Assembly: GCA_944376335.1 (NCBI GenBank)
Contig: CALWCH010000006.1
Location: 1 to 64,000, forward strand
DNA length: 64,000 bases
Origin: an uncultured Clostridia bacterium
Lineage (GTDB): Bacteria; Bacillota; Clostridia; Christensenellales; Borkfalkiaceae
Direction: 5' to 3'
Shown here: one piece after another, positions 1-8,343 of the stretch
Position numbering within the stretch: the first letter of the stretch is position 1
How the letters are laid out: the number at the start of each line of letters is the position of its first letter
Made by a program: the position numbers and the translations under genes
Notes under the pieces: model-generated
What the model saw: the letters and a program-made list of their open reading frames with translations, nothing else
Told to the model about the DNA's origin: nothing
Databases searched by the model: none

Positions 1-81
1 TTCCTTGTCGCTGAGATCTTTGAAGTATTCGGGATACGCCTTTTGAAATTTGTAGGTGCTGCCGGAAACATCGTGTGCCAT
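1..81 (-). CDS. Unidentified protein, N-terminal fragment cut by window edge
   Basis: The minus strand has an ATG at 79-81 behind a strong Shine-Dalgarno site (AAAAGGAGGT, complement of 87-96), and stays open to the window edge. The first residues read MAHDVSGSTYKFQKAYPEYF. Only 27 residues are visible and I do not recognise the family. A DeoR-type regulator lies about 500 bases upstream on the same strand, which could mean a carbohydrate-related gene, but a repeat-filled gap separates them, so that link is weak. Confidence 0.6.
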   Translation of the reverse strand, partial: MAHDVSGSTYKFQKAYPEYFKDLSDKE

Positions 82-99
82 AGAAGACCTCCTTTTCTG

Positions 100-359
100 G
101 TTTGATTTTTTATGTGGTTGGGGGGGCGATATAAGGCATCTACCCGCATTACGCGCCTTTTGGCGACGCGGTGACTCCTTCCGCCCCTTCGGGGCACCTT
201 CTCGCGCGGTAGAGCCCGCGCTCGGTCAGGAAATGCCCCGAACAATGGGGCATTTCCAAGTTCGCAAGTGGTCAAAGCCACACCGTGGCTTTGCCAAGGA
301 TGCACTTGCTCACCCTCAAAGAGGGAGGCAAGGGAATGAACGCTGCCCTTGCTTCTAAA
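100..359. other. Hairpin-rich non-coding stretch
   Basis: I see no convincing gene here. The stretch is built of short palindromes, including a perfect 11-bp inverted repeat (229-239 with 247-257, GGAAATGCCCC/GGGGCATTTCC) and AAAGCCAC/GTGGCTTT around 275-293. It runs into the mosaic repeat to its right and is probably a degenerate part of the same repeat material. Confidence 0.5.
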
Positions 360-564
360 ATCTACTGAGCCGAGCAGGGTTCCCTCTGTATTCTAAATAA
401 TGGCGCGAGCAGGGTTCCCCTGCGCTGCGGGACCCAATTTGCCTTTTGCCAAAGGCTTATTGTCAAACAAGGACAAAACAGTGTGTGGGCGATAACGCTG
501 CTTAAAATCGCGGTGGCTCACTTCTCACGGAATTTGTTTTGCGCAGCAAAAGAAATTCGTGAAC
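360..564 (-). repeat. Dispersed mosaic hairpin repeat, copy 1
   Basis: Read on the minus strand it starts GTTCACG (559-564) with a terminal hairpin ending CGTGAG near 524. It then has a GACAATAAG linker, a small hairpin (CCTTTGG-type), the conserved CAAATTGGGTCC linker (432-440 region), and a hairpin with arms GCAGGG/CCCTGC. The same parts in the same order occur near 9.4, 13.9, 39.9, 41.6 and 55.3 kb. The GTTCAC end lies 3 nt after the deoR stop codon. Confidence 0.8.
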
Positions 565-567
565 TTC

Positions 568-1326
568 TCACATCACAACGATATTCTCTTCCGCGAATTT
601 TGCTTTGAGGTCGGCGGGGAAGTTGCCGTCGGTGATGAGCACGTTGATGTCGTCGAGGTGCGCGAAGGTATAGGGCATGATCTTGCCGATCTTGGAGCTG
701 TCGAGCATCATATAGACGGAGCGCGCCTTCTTCCTTGCAAGGATCAGAAGGTCTGCCTCCACCTGAGAGCCGCACGAAAAACCGTCTTCGGGCGTGAAGG
801 CGGACGCCGAAATGATGGCAAGTTCGAAGTTGGTGTTTTCGAAATACATCTTCGCCGAAGGGGAAGAGGTCGAAAGGTTTTCGGGCATCACCTGCCCGCC
901 CAGCATGGTCACCTTCATGTTCTTCTTCTTGGCAAGTTCGATGGCGACGGCAAGGCCGTTCGTGAAGACGTGGATATCGATATCGGGCAGCTCCTTGGCA
1001 AGGTACAGCGCCGTCGTGCCGCCGTCCATAAAGATGGAGCTGTTCTCTTCGACGAGGCTCGCCGCCTTCTGGGCGATGGTGATCTTCTCGTCCGTCTGCG
1101 AGGCGATCTTTCTCGTATAGCTCTCGCCCGAGACCTTCTGCACTTCCTTCACGGACATTGCGCCGCCGCGGATGCGGATGACCCGCCCCTCCTGCTCCAA
1201 CTGCAGAAGATCGCGCCTTATCGTCATCTGTGATACGTTGGGGAAGTGCTCGTCGAGCTGCTCTAAGGTGAGCTTGCCGCGCTTGTCCAAAAGTTCTGCA
1301 ATTTCTTCAATGCGTTCTTTTTTCAT
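568..1326 (-). CDS. DeoR/GlpR-family transcriptional regulator
   Basis: A 252-residue DNA-binding repressor-type protein. The N-terminal winged helix-turn-helix (about residues 5-58) carries the family pattern LDEHFPNVSQMTIRRDL followed by IRIRGGAM. The C-terminal DeoR sensor domain (about 75-235) contains DGGTTALYLAKEL and TNGLAVAIELA, the region that binds a phosphorylated sugar or polyol in this family. Length is normal. It is monocistronic here. Its promoter carries a palindrome that could be its own operator. A dispersed repeat begins 3 nt after the stop codon. The target pathway cannot be read from the window; the truncated gene at the left edge is a candidate target. Confidence 0.9.
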   Translation of the reverse strand: MKKERIEEIAELLDKRGKLTLEQLDEHFPNVSQMTIRRDLLQLEQEGRVIRIRGGAMSVKEVQKVSGESYTRKIASQTDEKITIAQKAASLVEENSSIFMDGGTTALYLAKELPDIDIHVFTNGLAVAIELAKKKNMKVTMLGGQVMPENLSTSSPSAKMYFENTNFELAIISASAFTPEDGFSCGSQVEADLLILARKKARSVYMMLDSSKIGKIMPYTFAHLDDINVLITDGNFPADLKAKFAEENIVVM

Positions 1327-1360
1327 ATTGATATGCCCCTTTATTCCCAGTGTTATGTTC

Positions 1361-1395
1361 TGTTAAATATTAACACATCTTTGCTCAAAAGGCAA
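1361..1395 (-). promoter_or_regulatory. deoR-family gene promoter with overlapping palindromic operator candidate
   Basis: On the minus strand TTGCCT (1390-1395) and TAATAT (1367-1372) are 17 bases apart. A perfect inverted repeat TGTTAAATATTAACA (1361-1375) covers the -10 box. A palindrome in that position suggests autorepression; binding itself is inference. Confidence 0.55.
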
Positions 1396-1586
1396 GCGTT
1401 TCCCGACAACTTTTTCACACTTTGGCAATAATGCTGTAAAAACCATGTAATATTTGCGCAAAATGCCCCCGAATGTTCACATAATGAAAAATCTTTGCCG
1501 CAAAAGCCTCTGCAAGGGGGCGGAAGAGGGGAAAATCTTTCCCAAAAAGCTTTGCGTTTTTTCGGCCGACGTGGTAAAATAGAGTT

Positions 1587-2213
1587 ATGAAAGAGACGTA
1601 TCTTCAGGCGCTGGACGAATTTTTTGCGGCGCACTATTCCGATTATGTTAAGCTTGCCGCACTCGAGGGCTACCGCCGCCCCGAGCTTCTGACCGTCGAC
1701 AGAGACGGCAACATCTCCCGAAAGGACAGCGCCTTCCTTCGCCTTTCCCATCAGGCGGAATGCGAAAAACTGTTGGAGACGCTCAAGGCGGGGCTCACCG
1801 ATACGGCGTTCGCCTTCTCCTTCCGATACCGCAAATTCCGCGAAGTCTGGCACGACCTTTCCGATAAGCACACCTTCGCAAAGATGCTGCCCGGTATTTT
1901 AGCGCACGCGGGGGAGACGACGAAGAGCGCGGGCGAAAAGCTCTCGCTCCTGCCCGAGGTGTGGGAGGGGATCGTCAAGGGCAAGCTGTATCCCGAAAAG
2001 AACACGGTGCTGGCGATTGCACTCGTCTGCCGCCTGCGCCCCGATGACACCAACGCCCTTTTGACGTATTCGGGCTTTTCCTTTGATTTGACGAGCGTGC
2101 GTGACGTCGTCGTCGAGTACCTTTTAGAGCGCGAACTCTTCAACCCCGAAATGCGCGACAAGTGCTTGAGGGAATATAAAATTGAGAATCTTCCCATTCG
2201 CAAAGGCGCTTAA
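1587..2213 (+). CDS. Hypothetical protein with HTH-like C-terminal module; apparently leaderless
   Basis: A 208-residue protein with no signal peptide or membrane segment. The second half (about 115-205) has the pattern of a helix-turn-helix-like module found at the C-terminus of various clostridial proteins: a PEKNTVLAIALVCRL stretch, an LL.YSGFSF segment, then VRDVVVEYLLERELFN. I recognise this by memory of the pattern only. The N-terminal 110 residues are unfamiliar. There is no Shine-Dalgarno: TTGCGT (1552-1557), 17 bases, TAAAAT (1575-1580, with TG upstream), 6 bases, then ATG, so transcription should start at or next to the start codon. It stands alone, divergent from the deoR-type gene. 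Confidence 0.75.
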   Translation: MKETYLQALDEFFAAHYSDYVKLAALEGYRRPELLTVDRDGNISRKDSAFLRLSHQAECEKLLETLKAGLTDTAFAFSFRYRKFREVWHDLSDKHTFAKMLPGILAHAGETTKSAGEKLSLLPEVWEGIVKGKLYPEKNTVLAIALVCRLRPDDTNALLTYSGFSFDLTSVRDVVVEYLLERELFNPEMRDKCLREYKIENLPIRKGA

Positions 2214-2245
2214 AAGATTTTTGCGAACACTTCTTTAGAAATGAT

Positions 2246-2274
2246 TTGACGCATTGCTCAAATCATGATATAAT
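2246..2274 (+). promoter_or_regulatory. Strong promoter of candidate toxin mRNA
   Basis: TTGACG (2246-2251), a 17-base spacer and a perfect TATAAT (2269-2274). Transcription should begin near 2281, right at the 5' arm of the locus-long inverted repeat. Confidence 0.8.
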
Positions 2275-2325
2275 GCAAACCAAGCAACAGAAATACCGTA
2301 GGCGGTTAGCCCCTTGGGGGAAATT

Positions 2326-2358
2326 ATGAGTAATTTCCTTGTAAGGGGGTGGTGCTGA
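2326..2358 (+). CDS. Ten-codon leader ORF overlapping the toxin candidate
   Basis: ATG AGT AAT ... TGC TGA encodes MSNFLVRGWC behind a GGGGG stretch. Its stop overlaps the next ATG (TGATG at 2356-2360), an arrangement typical of translational coupling. It may only serve to control the following small ORF. Whether it is translated is unknown. Confidence 0.4.
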   Translation: MSNFLVRGWC

Positions 2359-2462
2359 TGAAAAAAGAGCTGATCCTTCTTCTTCGCATTTTGAAGAAGA
2401 AAGGCCTTCTCTCTTCGGTCACGGTCACAAAGACAATGATCATCATTCGCATAAAAAAATAA
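2358..2462 (+). CDS. Candidate type I toxin peptide (34 residues)
   Basis: A 34-codon ORF encoding a short, hydrophobic and very basic peptide (starts MKKELILLLRILKKKG, ends MIIIRIKK), preceded by AAGGGGGTG. It lies in a compact unit with its own strong promoter, and the locus is bounded by an inverted repeat (2283-2313 and 2514-2546). A second promoter points back at it from the right. This is how Fst/TxpA-type type I toxin-antitoxin loci are arranged: a small membrane-active peptide and a convergent antisense RNA. The peptide has no single long membrane helix, so toxicity is not evident from sequence, and a regulatory RNA with a small ORF is the alternative. Confidence 0.5.
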   Translation: MKKELILLLRILKKKGLLSSVTVTKTMIIIRIKK

Positions 2463-2580
2463 CCGCCCATTAAGCTGACACCTTTGAGGGACGGTTATTG
2501 TAACTGAAACTTAGGGCTGACCGCTTTGCGGTATCCCTCTGTTGCTCTTTTAGTTTATCACCAAATCTTTGATTTGTCAA
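2450..2580 (-). ncRNA. Candidate antisense RNA (antitoxin) with promoter and terminator
   Basis: On the minus strand TTGACA (2575-2580), 17 bases and TAAACT (2552-2557) should start a transcript near 2545. It would run into the 3' end of the small ORF and end at a hairpin (ATAACCGTCCC paired with GGGCGGTTAT, about 2458-2499) followed by seven U. The RNA's 5' end repeats almost exactly the first 30 nt of the opposing mRNA, because the DNA inverted repeat lies at both transcript starts. Confidence 0.5.
2514..2546 (+). terminator. 3' inverted-repeat arm and probable mRNA terminator
   Basis: ACCGCTTTGCGGT nested in AGGG...CCCT forms a hairpin, followed by a weak T-rich stretch. It is the mirror of 2283-2313, so 5' and 3' ends of the sense RNA can also pair with each other. 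Confidence 0.45.
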
Positions 2581-2599
2581 CCATGTTCACGCAAATAAG

Positions 2600-2640
2600 T
2601 TCAAGAGTTTATTTTGCGAAGCAAAAGAAATTCGTGAACT
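2600..2640 (-). repeat. Isolated terminal hairpin of the mosaic repeat family
   Basis: TTTATTTTGCGAAGCAAAAGA with flanks ending in GTGAAC matches the GTTCAC-hairpin-GTGAG end of the dispersed repeats, on the minus strand. Other repeat parts are absent here. Confidence 0.6.
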
Positions 2641-2645
2641 TTCGC

Positions 2646-2675
2646 TTGACTTAAAGCGGCCGTCTGTGCTAAAAT
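2646..2675 (+). promoter_or_regulatory. Promoter of the T-box-cysE-cysS operon
   Basis: TTGACT (2646-2651), an 18-base spacer and TAAAAT (2670-2675, with TGC just upstream as an extended -10). Confidence 0.75.
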
Positions 2676-2682
2676 ATCTTAA

Positions 2683-2955
2683 ATCCAATGAATGTGCCGA
2701 TGCGCGGGAAGAGTACCGCTGTTTTTCCGTCAGAGAGGCGCCCCTTGGCTGGAAGGGCGCTCGGGAATGTGCGGGAAGGTGCGCCCGCCGCGCTGCCTTT
2801 TATCGCCGTGAGCGGTCAAAGGCACAAGGCCCGGAGCAATGTCCGCGGTTTGCCCGCCGTTATCGGGGCGCAACGAGGGGGAGTATTCCCCGAAATAAAG
2901 TGGAACCGTGCTCAAAGCGCCTTTATACAATGGTATAGGGGCGCTTATTTTTTAC
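2683..2955 (+). ncRNA. T-box riboswitch, cysteine type
   Basis: Before cysE the leader has the T-box parts in order: a long stem I with AGAGAGG and GGCTGGAA (about 2731-2757), a specifier region reading GGGAATGTGCGGG (TGT or TGC, both Cys codons), the T-box sequence AAAGTGGAACCGTG (2897-2910), and an intrinsic terminator (arms AGCGCC/GGGGCGCT, 2916-2945) followed by TTATTTTTT. Uncharged tRNA-Cys should stabilise the antiterminator and switch on cysE-cysS. Specificity follows from both the specifier and the downstream genes. Confidence 0.9.
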
Positions 2956-2980
2956 CCGCCCGCACAAAAAGGAGGGAAGT

Positions 2981-3718
2981 ATGTTTTTTTCAAGGCTGAG
3001 GAAGGACATCGCCGCGGCGCAGCGCAACGACCCTGCGGCGCGCAATAAGTTCGAAATTTGGCTCACCTACTCGGGCGTGCATGCGCTCTCGTGGCACCGC
3101 TTTGCAAACAGGCTGTATAGGATGCACTTAAAGCTTTTAGCGCGCATGGCGTCGCAGTTTGCAAAATTTTTGACGGGCATCGAGATCCACCCCGCCGCCA
3201 AAATTGCCCCGGGCGTCTTTATCGACCACGGCATGGGCGTCGTCATCGGCGAGACGGCGGAAGTTGAGGAGGGCGTCGTCATTTACCAGGGCGTCACCCT
3301 CGGCGGCACGGGCAAGGAGCGGGGAAAAAGACATCCGACCATTAAGAAAAACGTCACCGTGTCGAGCGGGGCGAAGGTTTTGGGCGGCTTCACCGTGGGC
3401 GAGGGCGCGCGCATCGGCGCGGGGGCAGTGGTCCTCAAAGAAGTGCCCCCGTATGCGACCGTCGTCGGCGTGCCCGGGCGCGTGGTGCGCATCAACGGCG
3501 AAAAGACGCAGGACCTCATCCCCGAGAAGGACGACCCCGTCATGAAGGAAATTTCCCTGCTCCGCGAGCGCATCTTCGAGCTTGAGGAGCGCCTCGACAA
3601 GTTCGCCTCGTGGGAAGAGACGCACGCCGCTCCCGCCGCGCAGCAGCCCGCCATTCAGCAAAACGATACCCCCGCAGAGAACGCGGAACAAAAAGGAGAA
3701 AACCATGAAAATTTATAA
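2981..3718 (+). CDS. cysE: Serine O-acetyltransferase
   Basis: Catalyses acetyl-CoA + L-serine to O-acetylserine, the first step of cysteine synthesis. The protein has 245 residues: an N-terminal helical region, then the left-handed beta-helix (about 65-165) of hexapeptide repeats with the family signature IDHGMGVVIGETAEVE and GGTGKERGKRHPTI. The catalytic-type His residues are present (DHG, KRHP). After about residue 175 there is an extra tail: a probable coiled coil (LLRERIFELEERLDKF) and a low-complexity A/Q/E-rich end that is unusual for the family. Shine-Dalgarno AAGGAGGG fits the start. The gene is controlled by the T-box and its end overlaps cysS by 14 bases. Confidence 0.93.
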   Translation: MFFSRLRKDIAAAQRNDPAARNKFEIWLTYSGVHALSWHRFANRLYRMHLKLLARMASQFAKFLTGIEIHPAAKIAPGVFIDHGMGVVIGETAEVEEGVVIYQGVTLGGTGKERGKRHPTIKKNVTVSSGAKVLGGFTVGEGARIGAGAVVLKEVPPYATVVGVPGRVVRINGEKTQDLIPEKDDPVMKEISLLRERIFELEERLDKFASWEETHAAPAAQQPAIQQNDTPAENAEQKGENHENL

Positions 3719-5093
3719 TTCGCTCACGAGAAGAAAGGAAGAGTTCGTGCCCCTCGAAAAGGGCAAGGTGAAGATGTACGCGTGCGGCATCACCGTCTCG
3801 GGCGAGGCGCACATCGGCCACGCCTTTCAGGCGATGCTCTACGACATCTTCCGCAAGTTTCTCGAAAAGCAGGGCTATCAAGTGACATACGCCCGCAACT
3901 ATACAGACGTGGACGACAAGATCATCGCCCGCTCCAAGGAGACGGGCATCCCCGCCGACGAGTACGCCGAGATGATGATCGAGAAGATAAACGCCGTCAT
4001 GAGAAAGTTCGACGTGGACGACCCCACGCTCTGGCTCAAGGCGACGGAGAACATCGGCAACATCATCTCCTTCGTCGAGGCGCTCATTGCCTCCGGGCAC
4101 GCCTATGCGGCCGACAACGGCGACGTGTATTTCGATGTGGACACCTTCCCCGCCTACGGGCAGCTCTCGGGGCGCGACAAAGAGGACGCCTTGGACGGCG
4201 TGCGCGTCGAGAATGACGACAGCAAGCGCCACCCCTATGACTTCGCCCTCTGGAAGGCGGCAAAGCCCGGGGAGATCAGCTGGGATTCCCCTTGGGGCAA
4301 GGGGCGGCCGGGCTGGCATATCGAGTGCTCGGCGATGAACCGCGCCGCATTCGGCGATCAGATCGACATCCACGGCGGCGGGCGCGACCTCATCTTCCCG
4401 CACCACGAGAACGAAATCGCGCAGAGCGAGGCGCTCACGGGCAAGCGGTTTGCAAAGTATTGGACGCACAACGGGCTCATCAAAGTCAACGGGCAGAAGA
4501 TGAGCAAGTCCCTCGGCAACAGCCTGCTGCTCGAGGACCTCTTGAAGGAGTATTCCAACGAGGCCATCAAATTTGCGCTGCTCTCTACGGGCTACCGCGG
4601 CGACATCAACATCACGGACAACCTCTTCCCCGACGCCGAGGCGCATTTAAGGAGATTTTACACCCTCATTGCCCGCGCCGAAGAGCAATTCCCCGACGAG
4701 ACGGGCGGCGAAGAGGACATCGACAAGAAGTTCGACGAGGCGATGAGCGATGACTTCAACACCGCTTTGGCGCTTTCCGACCTCTTCGGGTACTTCAAGG
4801 AAGCAGCAAAACTGCTTTCCGAGAACGACCCCCGCGCCCGCCGCATCACCAATCAGATAAGACGGACGTATTCCCTTCTCGGCCTCTTTAAGAAGGACGC
4901 GAAGGAATATCTGAAGGAATACGGTGAGAAAGAGGCGAGCGTGCCCGAGGAAGTCAAGCAGATCGCCGAGGAGAGAAAGCTCGCCCGCGCCAACAAGGAC
5001 TGGGCGAAGTCGGACGAGCTCCGCGAGCAGCTCAAATCGCTCGGCTACGCCGTCAAGGACAGCAAAGAGGGCTACACGCTCACCAAACTTTGA
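3705..5093 (+). CDS. cysS: Cysteine--tRNA ligase
   Basis: Charges tRNA-Cys with cysteine in the cytoplasm; 462 residues, normal for the family. Starting at the ATG behind AAAAGGAGAAAACC gives the usual N-terminus [14 protein letters not shown]. Class I signatures are visible: [16 protein letters not shown] (HIGH-type) near residue 25-40, the zinc ligands around GWHIECSAM and [13 protein letters not shown], and KMSKSLGN near 265. The C-terminal helical anticodon region follows. The start lies inside the end of cysE, so the two are probably translationally coupled and share the cysteine T-box. Confidence 0.96.
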   Translation: MKIYNSLTRRKEEFVPLEKGKVKMYACGITVSGEAHIGHAFQAMLYDIFRKFLEKQGYQVTYARNYTDVDDKIIARSKETGIPADEYAEMMIEKINAVMRKFDVDDPTLWLKATENIGNIISFVEALIASGHAYAADNGDVYFDVDTFPAYGQLSGRDKEDALDGVRVENDDSKRHPYDFALWKAAKPGEISWDSPWGKGRPGWHIECSAMNRAAFGDQIDIHGGGRDLIFPHHENEIAQSEALTGKRFAKYWTHNGLIKVNGQKMSKSLGNSLLLEDLLKEYSNEAIKFALLSTGYRGDINITDNLFPDAEAHLRRFYTLIARAEEQFPDETGGEEDIDKKFDEAMSDDFNTALALSDLFGYFKEAAKLLSENDPRARRITNQIRRTYSLLGLFKKDAKEYLKEYGEKEASVPEEVKQIAEERKLARANKDWAKSDELREQLKSLGYAVKDSKEGYTLTKL

Positions 5094-5100
5094 GGATATT

Positions 5101-5622
5101 ATGGCAAATACAAAGCGCAAACTGCCCGTCTGGGCGATCATCCTCTACAGCTTTACCGCGCTCATCCTCTTGGCGGGCGTCGGCATCATGATCTTCGGGT
5201 TCATCAATTCCGCGACCATTTTGCCCTATAAGCGGCAGAATATTTTGGAGTACTTCTCGGACGAGGCGAGCTACTACACCGTCTCGGGCACGGTGGAGGA
5301 CGTCTCTTTGGGCGAGGCGGAGAACGGCGCCTATCCCCTCGAGGTGACGCTCAAGGACGTCACGTCGGAAGAGGAAGGCATCAACGAGCGCGGGATTGTC
5401 ACCTTCACGCTCCCGCAGGAGACCTACTTCCTGCTCTCGGGGAACGGCTTCTTTACGGCGCTTGCAGAGGGCGCGGAGGCCGAATTCTATATGGCGTGGA
5501 ACGTGTGGGGAAATGTGGAGATCGCCGCGTTCACCGAGGTCTCCGTAAACGGCACGTCCTATTTAGAGGCGGCGGAGAGCCGCGGGTATCTTTTGGACTG
5601 GGTGCAGAACGACCTCGAATGA
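5101..5622 (+). CDS. Hypothetical single-pass membrane protein
   Basis: A 173-residue protein that begins 7 bases after cysS and is probably part of that operon. Residues about 10-35 form one strong membrane helix (AIILYSFTALILLAGVGIMI). The rest is an acidic extracytoplasmic domain with beta-strand-like alternation (YTVSGTVEDVSLGEAE, GIVTFTLPQETYFLL) and no cysteines or catalytic motif that I recognise. Function unknown; operon position after cysS gives no clear clue. Confidence 0.7.
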   Translation: MANTKRKLPVWAIILYSFTALILLAGVGIMIFGFINSATILPYKRQNILEYFSDEASYYTVSGTVEDVSLGEAENGAYPLEVTLKDVTSEEEGINERGIVTFTLPQETYFLLSGNGFFTALAEGAEAEFYMAWNVWGNVEIAAFTEVSVNGTSYLEAAESRGYLLDWVQNDLE

Positions 5623-5693
5623 GCGGCCGTTCGGCTCTATTGGGCGGGCGGCGGCGAAAAGCGCCTTTTCCAAGGCAAACCGCCCCAAAACTT

Positions 5694-5723
5694 GTTGACA
5701 AACGCCCCTCGGGCGGCTAAAAT
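5694..5723 (+). promoter_or_regulatory. alaS promoter
   Basis: TTGACA near 5695, a 17-base spacer that includes a small GCCC/GGGC palindrome, then TAAAAT near 5718. Confidence 0.7.
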
Positions 5724-5753
5724 AAGCGATTGAAAGATTTTGGAGAAAACGAT

Positions 5754-7565
5754 ATGAAGATCACATCCAAACAGCTTCGGCAAAAGTGGCTCTCCTTCTA
5801 CGAGAGCCGCGGGCACGTCAACATCGGCGCGGTCTCCCTCATCGGCGACGGCTCTACGGGCGTCATGTTCAACGTGGCGGGCATGCAGCCCCTCATGCCC
5901 TACCTTCTGGGCAAGCCCCATCCCGCGGGCAAGCGCCTCTGCAATGTGCAGGGCTGCGTGCGCACCGTCGATATCGACAGCGTGGGCGACGCCTCCCACT
6001 TCACCTTCTTCGAGATGATGGGAAACTGGTCGCTCGGCGACTACTTCAAAAAGGAAAAGACGAAGTGGACGTTCGAACTTTTAACGAACGAGTTCGGGCT
6101 CGATAAGAAGAAACTCTGCTCCACCGTGTTTGAGGGCAACGAGAGCGCTCCCCGCGACGAGGAGACCGCCGACCTTTTGAAGGGCCTCGGCATCCTGCCC
6201 GAGCACATCTTCTTCCTCCCTAAGAGCGACAACTGGTGGGAGCTCGAGGGCACCGTGGGCACCCCCTGCGGCCCCGACAACGAGTGGTTCTATCCCATCG
6301 ACGAGACCCAGGAGAACCCCGTCTTCCCCGATGACTATGTGGAGATCGGCAACGACGTCTACATGCAGTACCGCAAGACGGAGACGGGCTACGAGCCGCT
6401 CGAAAATAAGAACGTCGACACTGGCTTCGGCCTCGACCGCATGCTGCTCTTCTTGAACGGCCTCTCGGACGGCTACAAGACGGACCTCTTTCTTCCCGTC
6501 ATCGAAAAGTTAGAGGAAATTTCGGGCAAGAAGTACGACGAGGACGAGCCGGCACGCAAGGCGATGCGCATCATCGCCGACCACACCCGCACGACCGTCA
6601 TGCTCATCGGCGACAAGGACGGCATCCTGCCCTCCAACACGGGCGCGGGGTACATTTTGCGCCGCATCATGCGCCGCGCCATCCGCTACTGCCGCCAGCT
6701 GGGCGTGGAGACGAGCGCTTTGAACGAGTGCGCCTCTATCTTCATCGACGACGTGTACGGCGAGGCATACCCCAATCTCCACGAGAAGAAGGAGTATATC
6801 CTCTCCGAAATTAAAAACGAGGCCGACCGCTTCGAGGCCACCCTTGCACAGGGCATCAAGGAATTTGAGAAGTGCGTGCAGGGCATCGAGCGCAAGAACG
6901 CGTTCATGTCGCAGAAGGACCCTGCTTACGTCAAGGAGACGGTCATCGGCGGCAAGCAGGCGTTCCGCCTCTACGATACCTACGGCTTCCCGCTCGAGCT
7001 CACCGAAGAGCTTGCCGCAGAGCGCGGCCTCACGGTGGACAGAGAGGGCTTCGACGCCGCGTTCAAGGAACATCAGGAAAAGAGCCGCGCCGTGCAGGGC
7101 GGGCAGTTCAAGGGCGGGCTCGAGAGCCATTCGGAAATGGCGACCAAGTACCATACCGCCACCCACCTTCTGAACGCTGCGTTAAAGCAGGTGCTCTCCC
7201 CCGACTGCAACCAGAAGGGCAGCAACATCACCGACGAGCGGATGCGCTTCGACTTCAACTTCGAGCGCCCCATGACGAAGGAAGAAATTTCCGCCGTCGA
7301 GAACCTCGTCAACGAGAAGATCAAGGAAGATATCCCCGTTGTCTATAAGGAGATGAGCCTCGACGAGGCGCGTTCGGAGCACTTCGTCGGCGTGTTCGAC
7401 AGCAAGTACGGCGACGTCGTCAAGACGTACAGTATCGGCGAATTCTCCAAGGAGATGTGCGGCGGCCCGCACGTCGATAGGACGGGCGTTTTGGGGCACT
7501 TTAAGATCGTCAAGGAGCAGTCCTCCTCGGCGGGCGTCAGACGAATCAAGGCTATTTTGGAATAA
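5754..7565 (+). CDS. alaS: Alanine--tRNA ligase, short form
   Basis: Charges tRNA-Ala. The aminoacylation domain is intact at the N-terminus (residues about 1-450: RQKWLSFYESRGH, GMQPLMPYLLG, GNWSLGDYFKKE, GFGLDRMLLFLNGL). The editing domain follows with HTATHLLNAAL and CGGPHVDRTG, the HxxxH and C...H metal ligands. The protein ends right after the editing domain (GVRRIKAILE) at 603 residues, whereas most bacterial AlaRS have about 870. The C-terminal coiled-coil and C-Ala domain are missing and no downstream ORF supplies them. The start is chosen at the ATG behind TGGAGAAAACGAT. Confidence 0.93.
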   Translation: MKITSKQLRQKWLSFYESRGHVNIGAVSLIGDGSTGVMFNVAGMQPLMPYLLGKPHPAGKRLCNVQGCVRTVDIDSVGDASHFTFFEMMGNWSLGDYFKKEKTKWTFELLTNEFGLDKKKLCSTVFEGNESAPRDEETADLLKGLGILPEHIFFLPKSDNWWELEGTVGTPCGPDNEWFYPIDETQENPVFPDDYVEIGNDVYMQYRKTETGYEPLENKNVDTGFGLDRMLLFLNGLSDGYKTDLFLPVIEKLEEISGKKYDEDEPARKAMRIIADHTRTTVMLIGDKDGILPSNTGAGYILRRIMRRAIRYCRQLGVETSALNECASIFIDDVYGEAYPNLHEKKEYILSEIKNEADRFEATLAQGIKEFEKCVQGIERKNAFMSQKDPAYVKETVIGGKQAFRLYDTYGFPLELTEELAAERGLTVDREGFDAAFKEHQEKSRAVQGGQFKGGLESHSEMATKYHTATHLLNAALKQVLSPDCNQKGSNITDERMRFDFNFERPMTKEEISAVENLVNEKIKEDIPVVYKEMSLDEARSEHFVGVFDSKYGDVVKTYSIGEFSKEMCGGPHVDRTGVLGHFKIVKEQSSSAGVRRIKAILE

Positions 7566-7611
7566 ATGATCGGGGCGGGGCGGAAGGCTTCGCCCTTCTT
7601 TTGGAGACAAT

Positions 7612-8178
7612 ATGACAGAACTTGAAAAGATGAAGGCGGGGGAGCTGTATGACTATGCCGACCCCGAGGTGCGCGGCGCACACATCCGCGCCGTGGAGCT
7701 GTGCGACGAGTACAACGAAACGAGGCGCACCGAGACGGACAAGCGCGAGCGCATTTTGCGGGAGCTGTTCGGCTCTTTGGGAGAAAACGCGCTCGTCGAA
7801 AAGAACATCCGCGTCGACTACGGCTTCAACGTGCGCGCGGGGGATAACTTTTTCTGCAATTACGACTGCGTTTTTTTGGACTGCGCGCCCATCACCTTCG
7901 GCGACAACGTCTTCATCGCCCCGCAGTGCGGCTTCTATGCCGTCAATCACCCCTTAGAGGCAGAACTTCGCAACAGCGGCGTCGAAAGGGGGCTTCCCAT
8001 CACCGTGGGGAATGACGTGTGGTTCGGCGGCGGCGTAAAAGTCATGCCGGGCGTCACCATCGGCGATAACGTCGTCATCGGCGGGGGCAGCGTCGTTGTG
8101 AAAGACATTCCCTCCAACAGCCTTGCCGTGGGCAATCCCGCCCGCGTCGTCAAGCACATCCCGTCCAAACAAGCTTAG
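7612..8178 (+). CDS. Maltose/galactoside O-acetyltransferase family protein
   Basis: A 188-residue sugar O-acetyltransferase of the LacA/Maa group, which moves acetyl from acetyl-CoA to a sugar hydroxyl. An N-terminal helical cap (EKMKAGELYDYADPE, then ...RERILRELFG) precedes the left-handed beta-helix with INFGDNVFIAP-like repeats (ITFGDNVFIAPQCG), the catalytic His in FYAVNHPLEAE, and the closing GGGVKVMPGVTIGDNVVIGG and VGNPARVVKHI. The real substrate cannot be told. It follows alaS by 46 bases, probably on the same transcript. Confidence 0.88.
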   Translation: MTELEKMKAGELYDYADPEVRGAHIRAVELCDEYNETRRTETDKRERILRELFGSLGENALVEKNIRVDYGFNVRAGDNFFCNYDCVFLDCAPITFGDNVFIAPQCGFYAVNHPLEAELRNSGVERGLPITVGNDVWFGGGVKVMPGVTIGDNVVIGGGSVVVKDIPSNSLAVGNPARVVKHIPSKQA

Positions 8179-8343
8179 CTGTGATATGGCGGCATGAAAA
8201 CATCCGCGCCTCAAAACTTCCCAAAAAACGGGGGCCTGTGCGCTTGTTTTTAAGCGCGGCGGCGGGGAAAGACGCACGATTTAGTGCCGAACAAAAAATT
8301 TGCGGTTTTCGGGAAAAAATTAAAAATCGCAACTCAAAACAGC

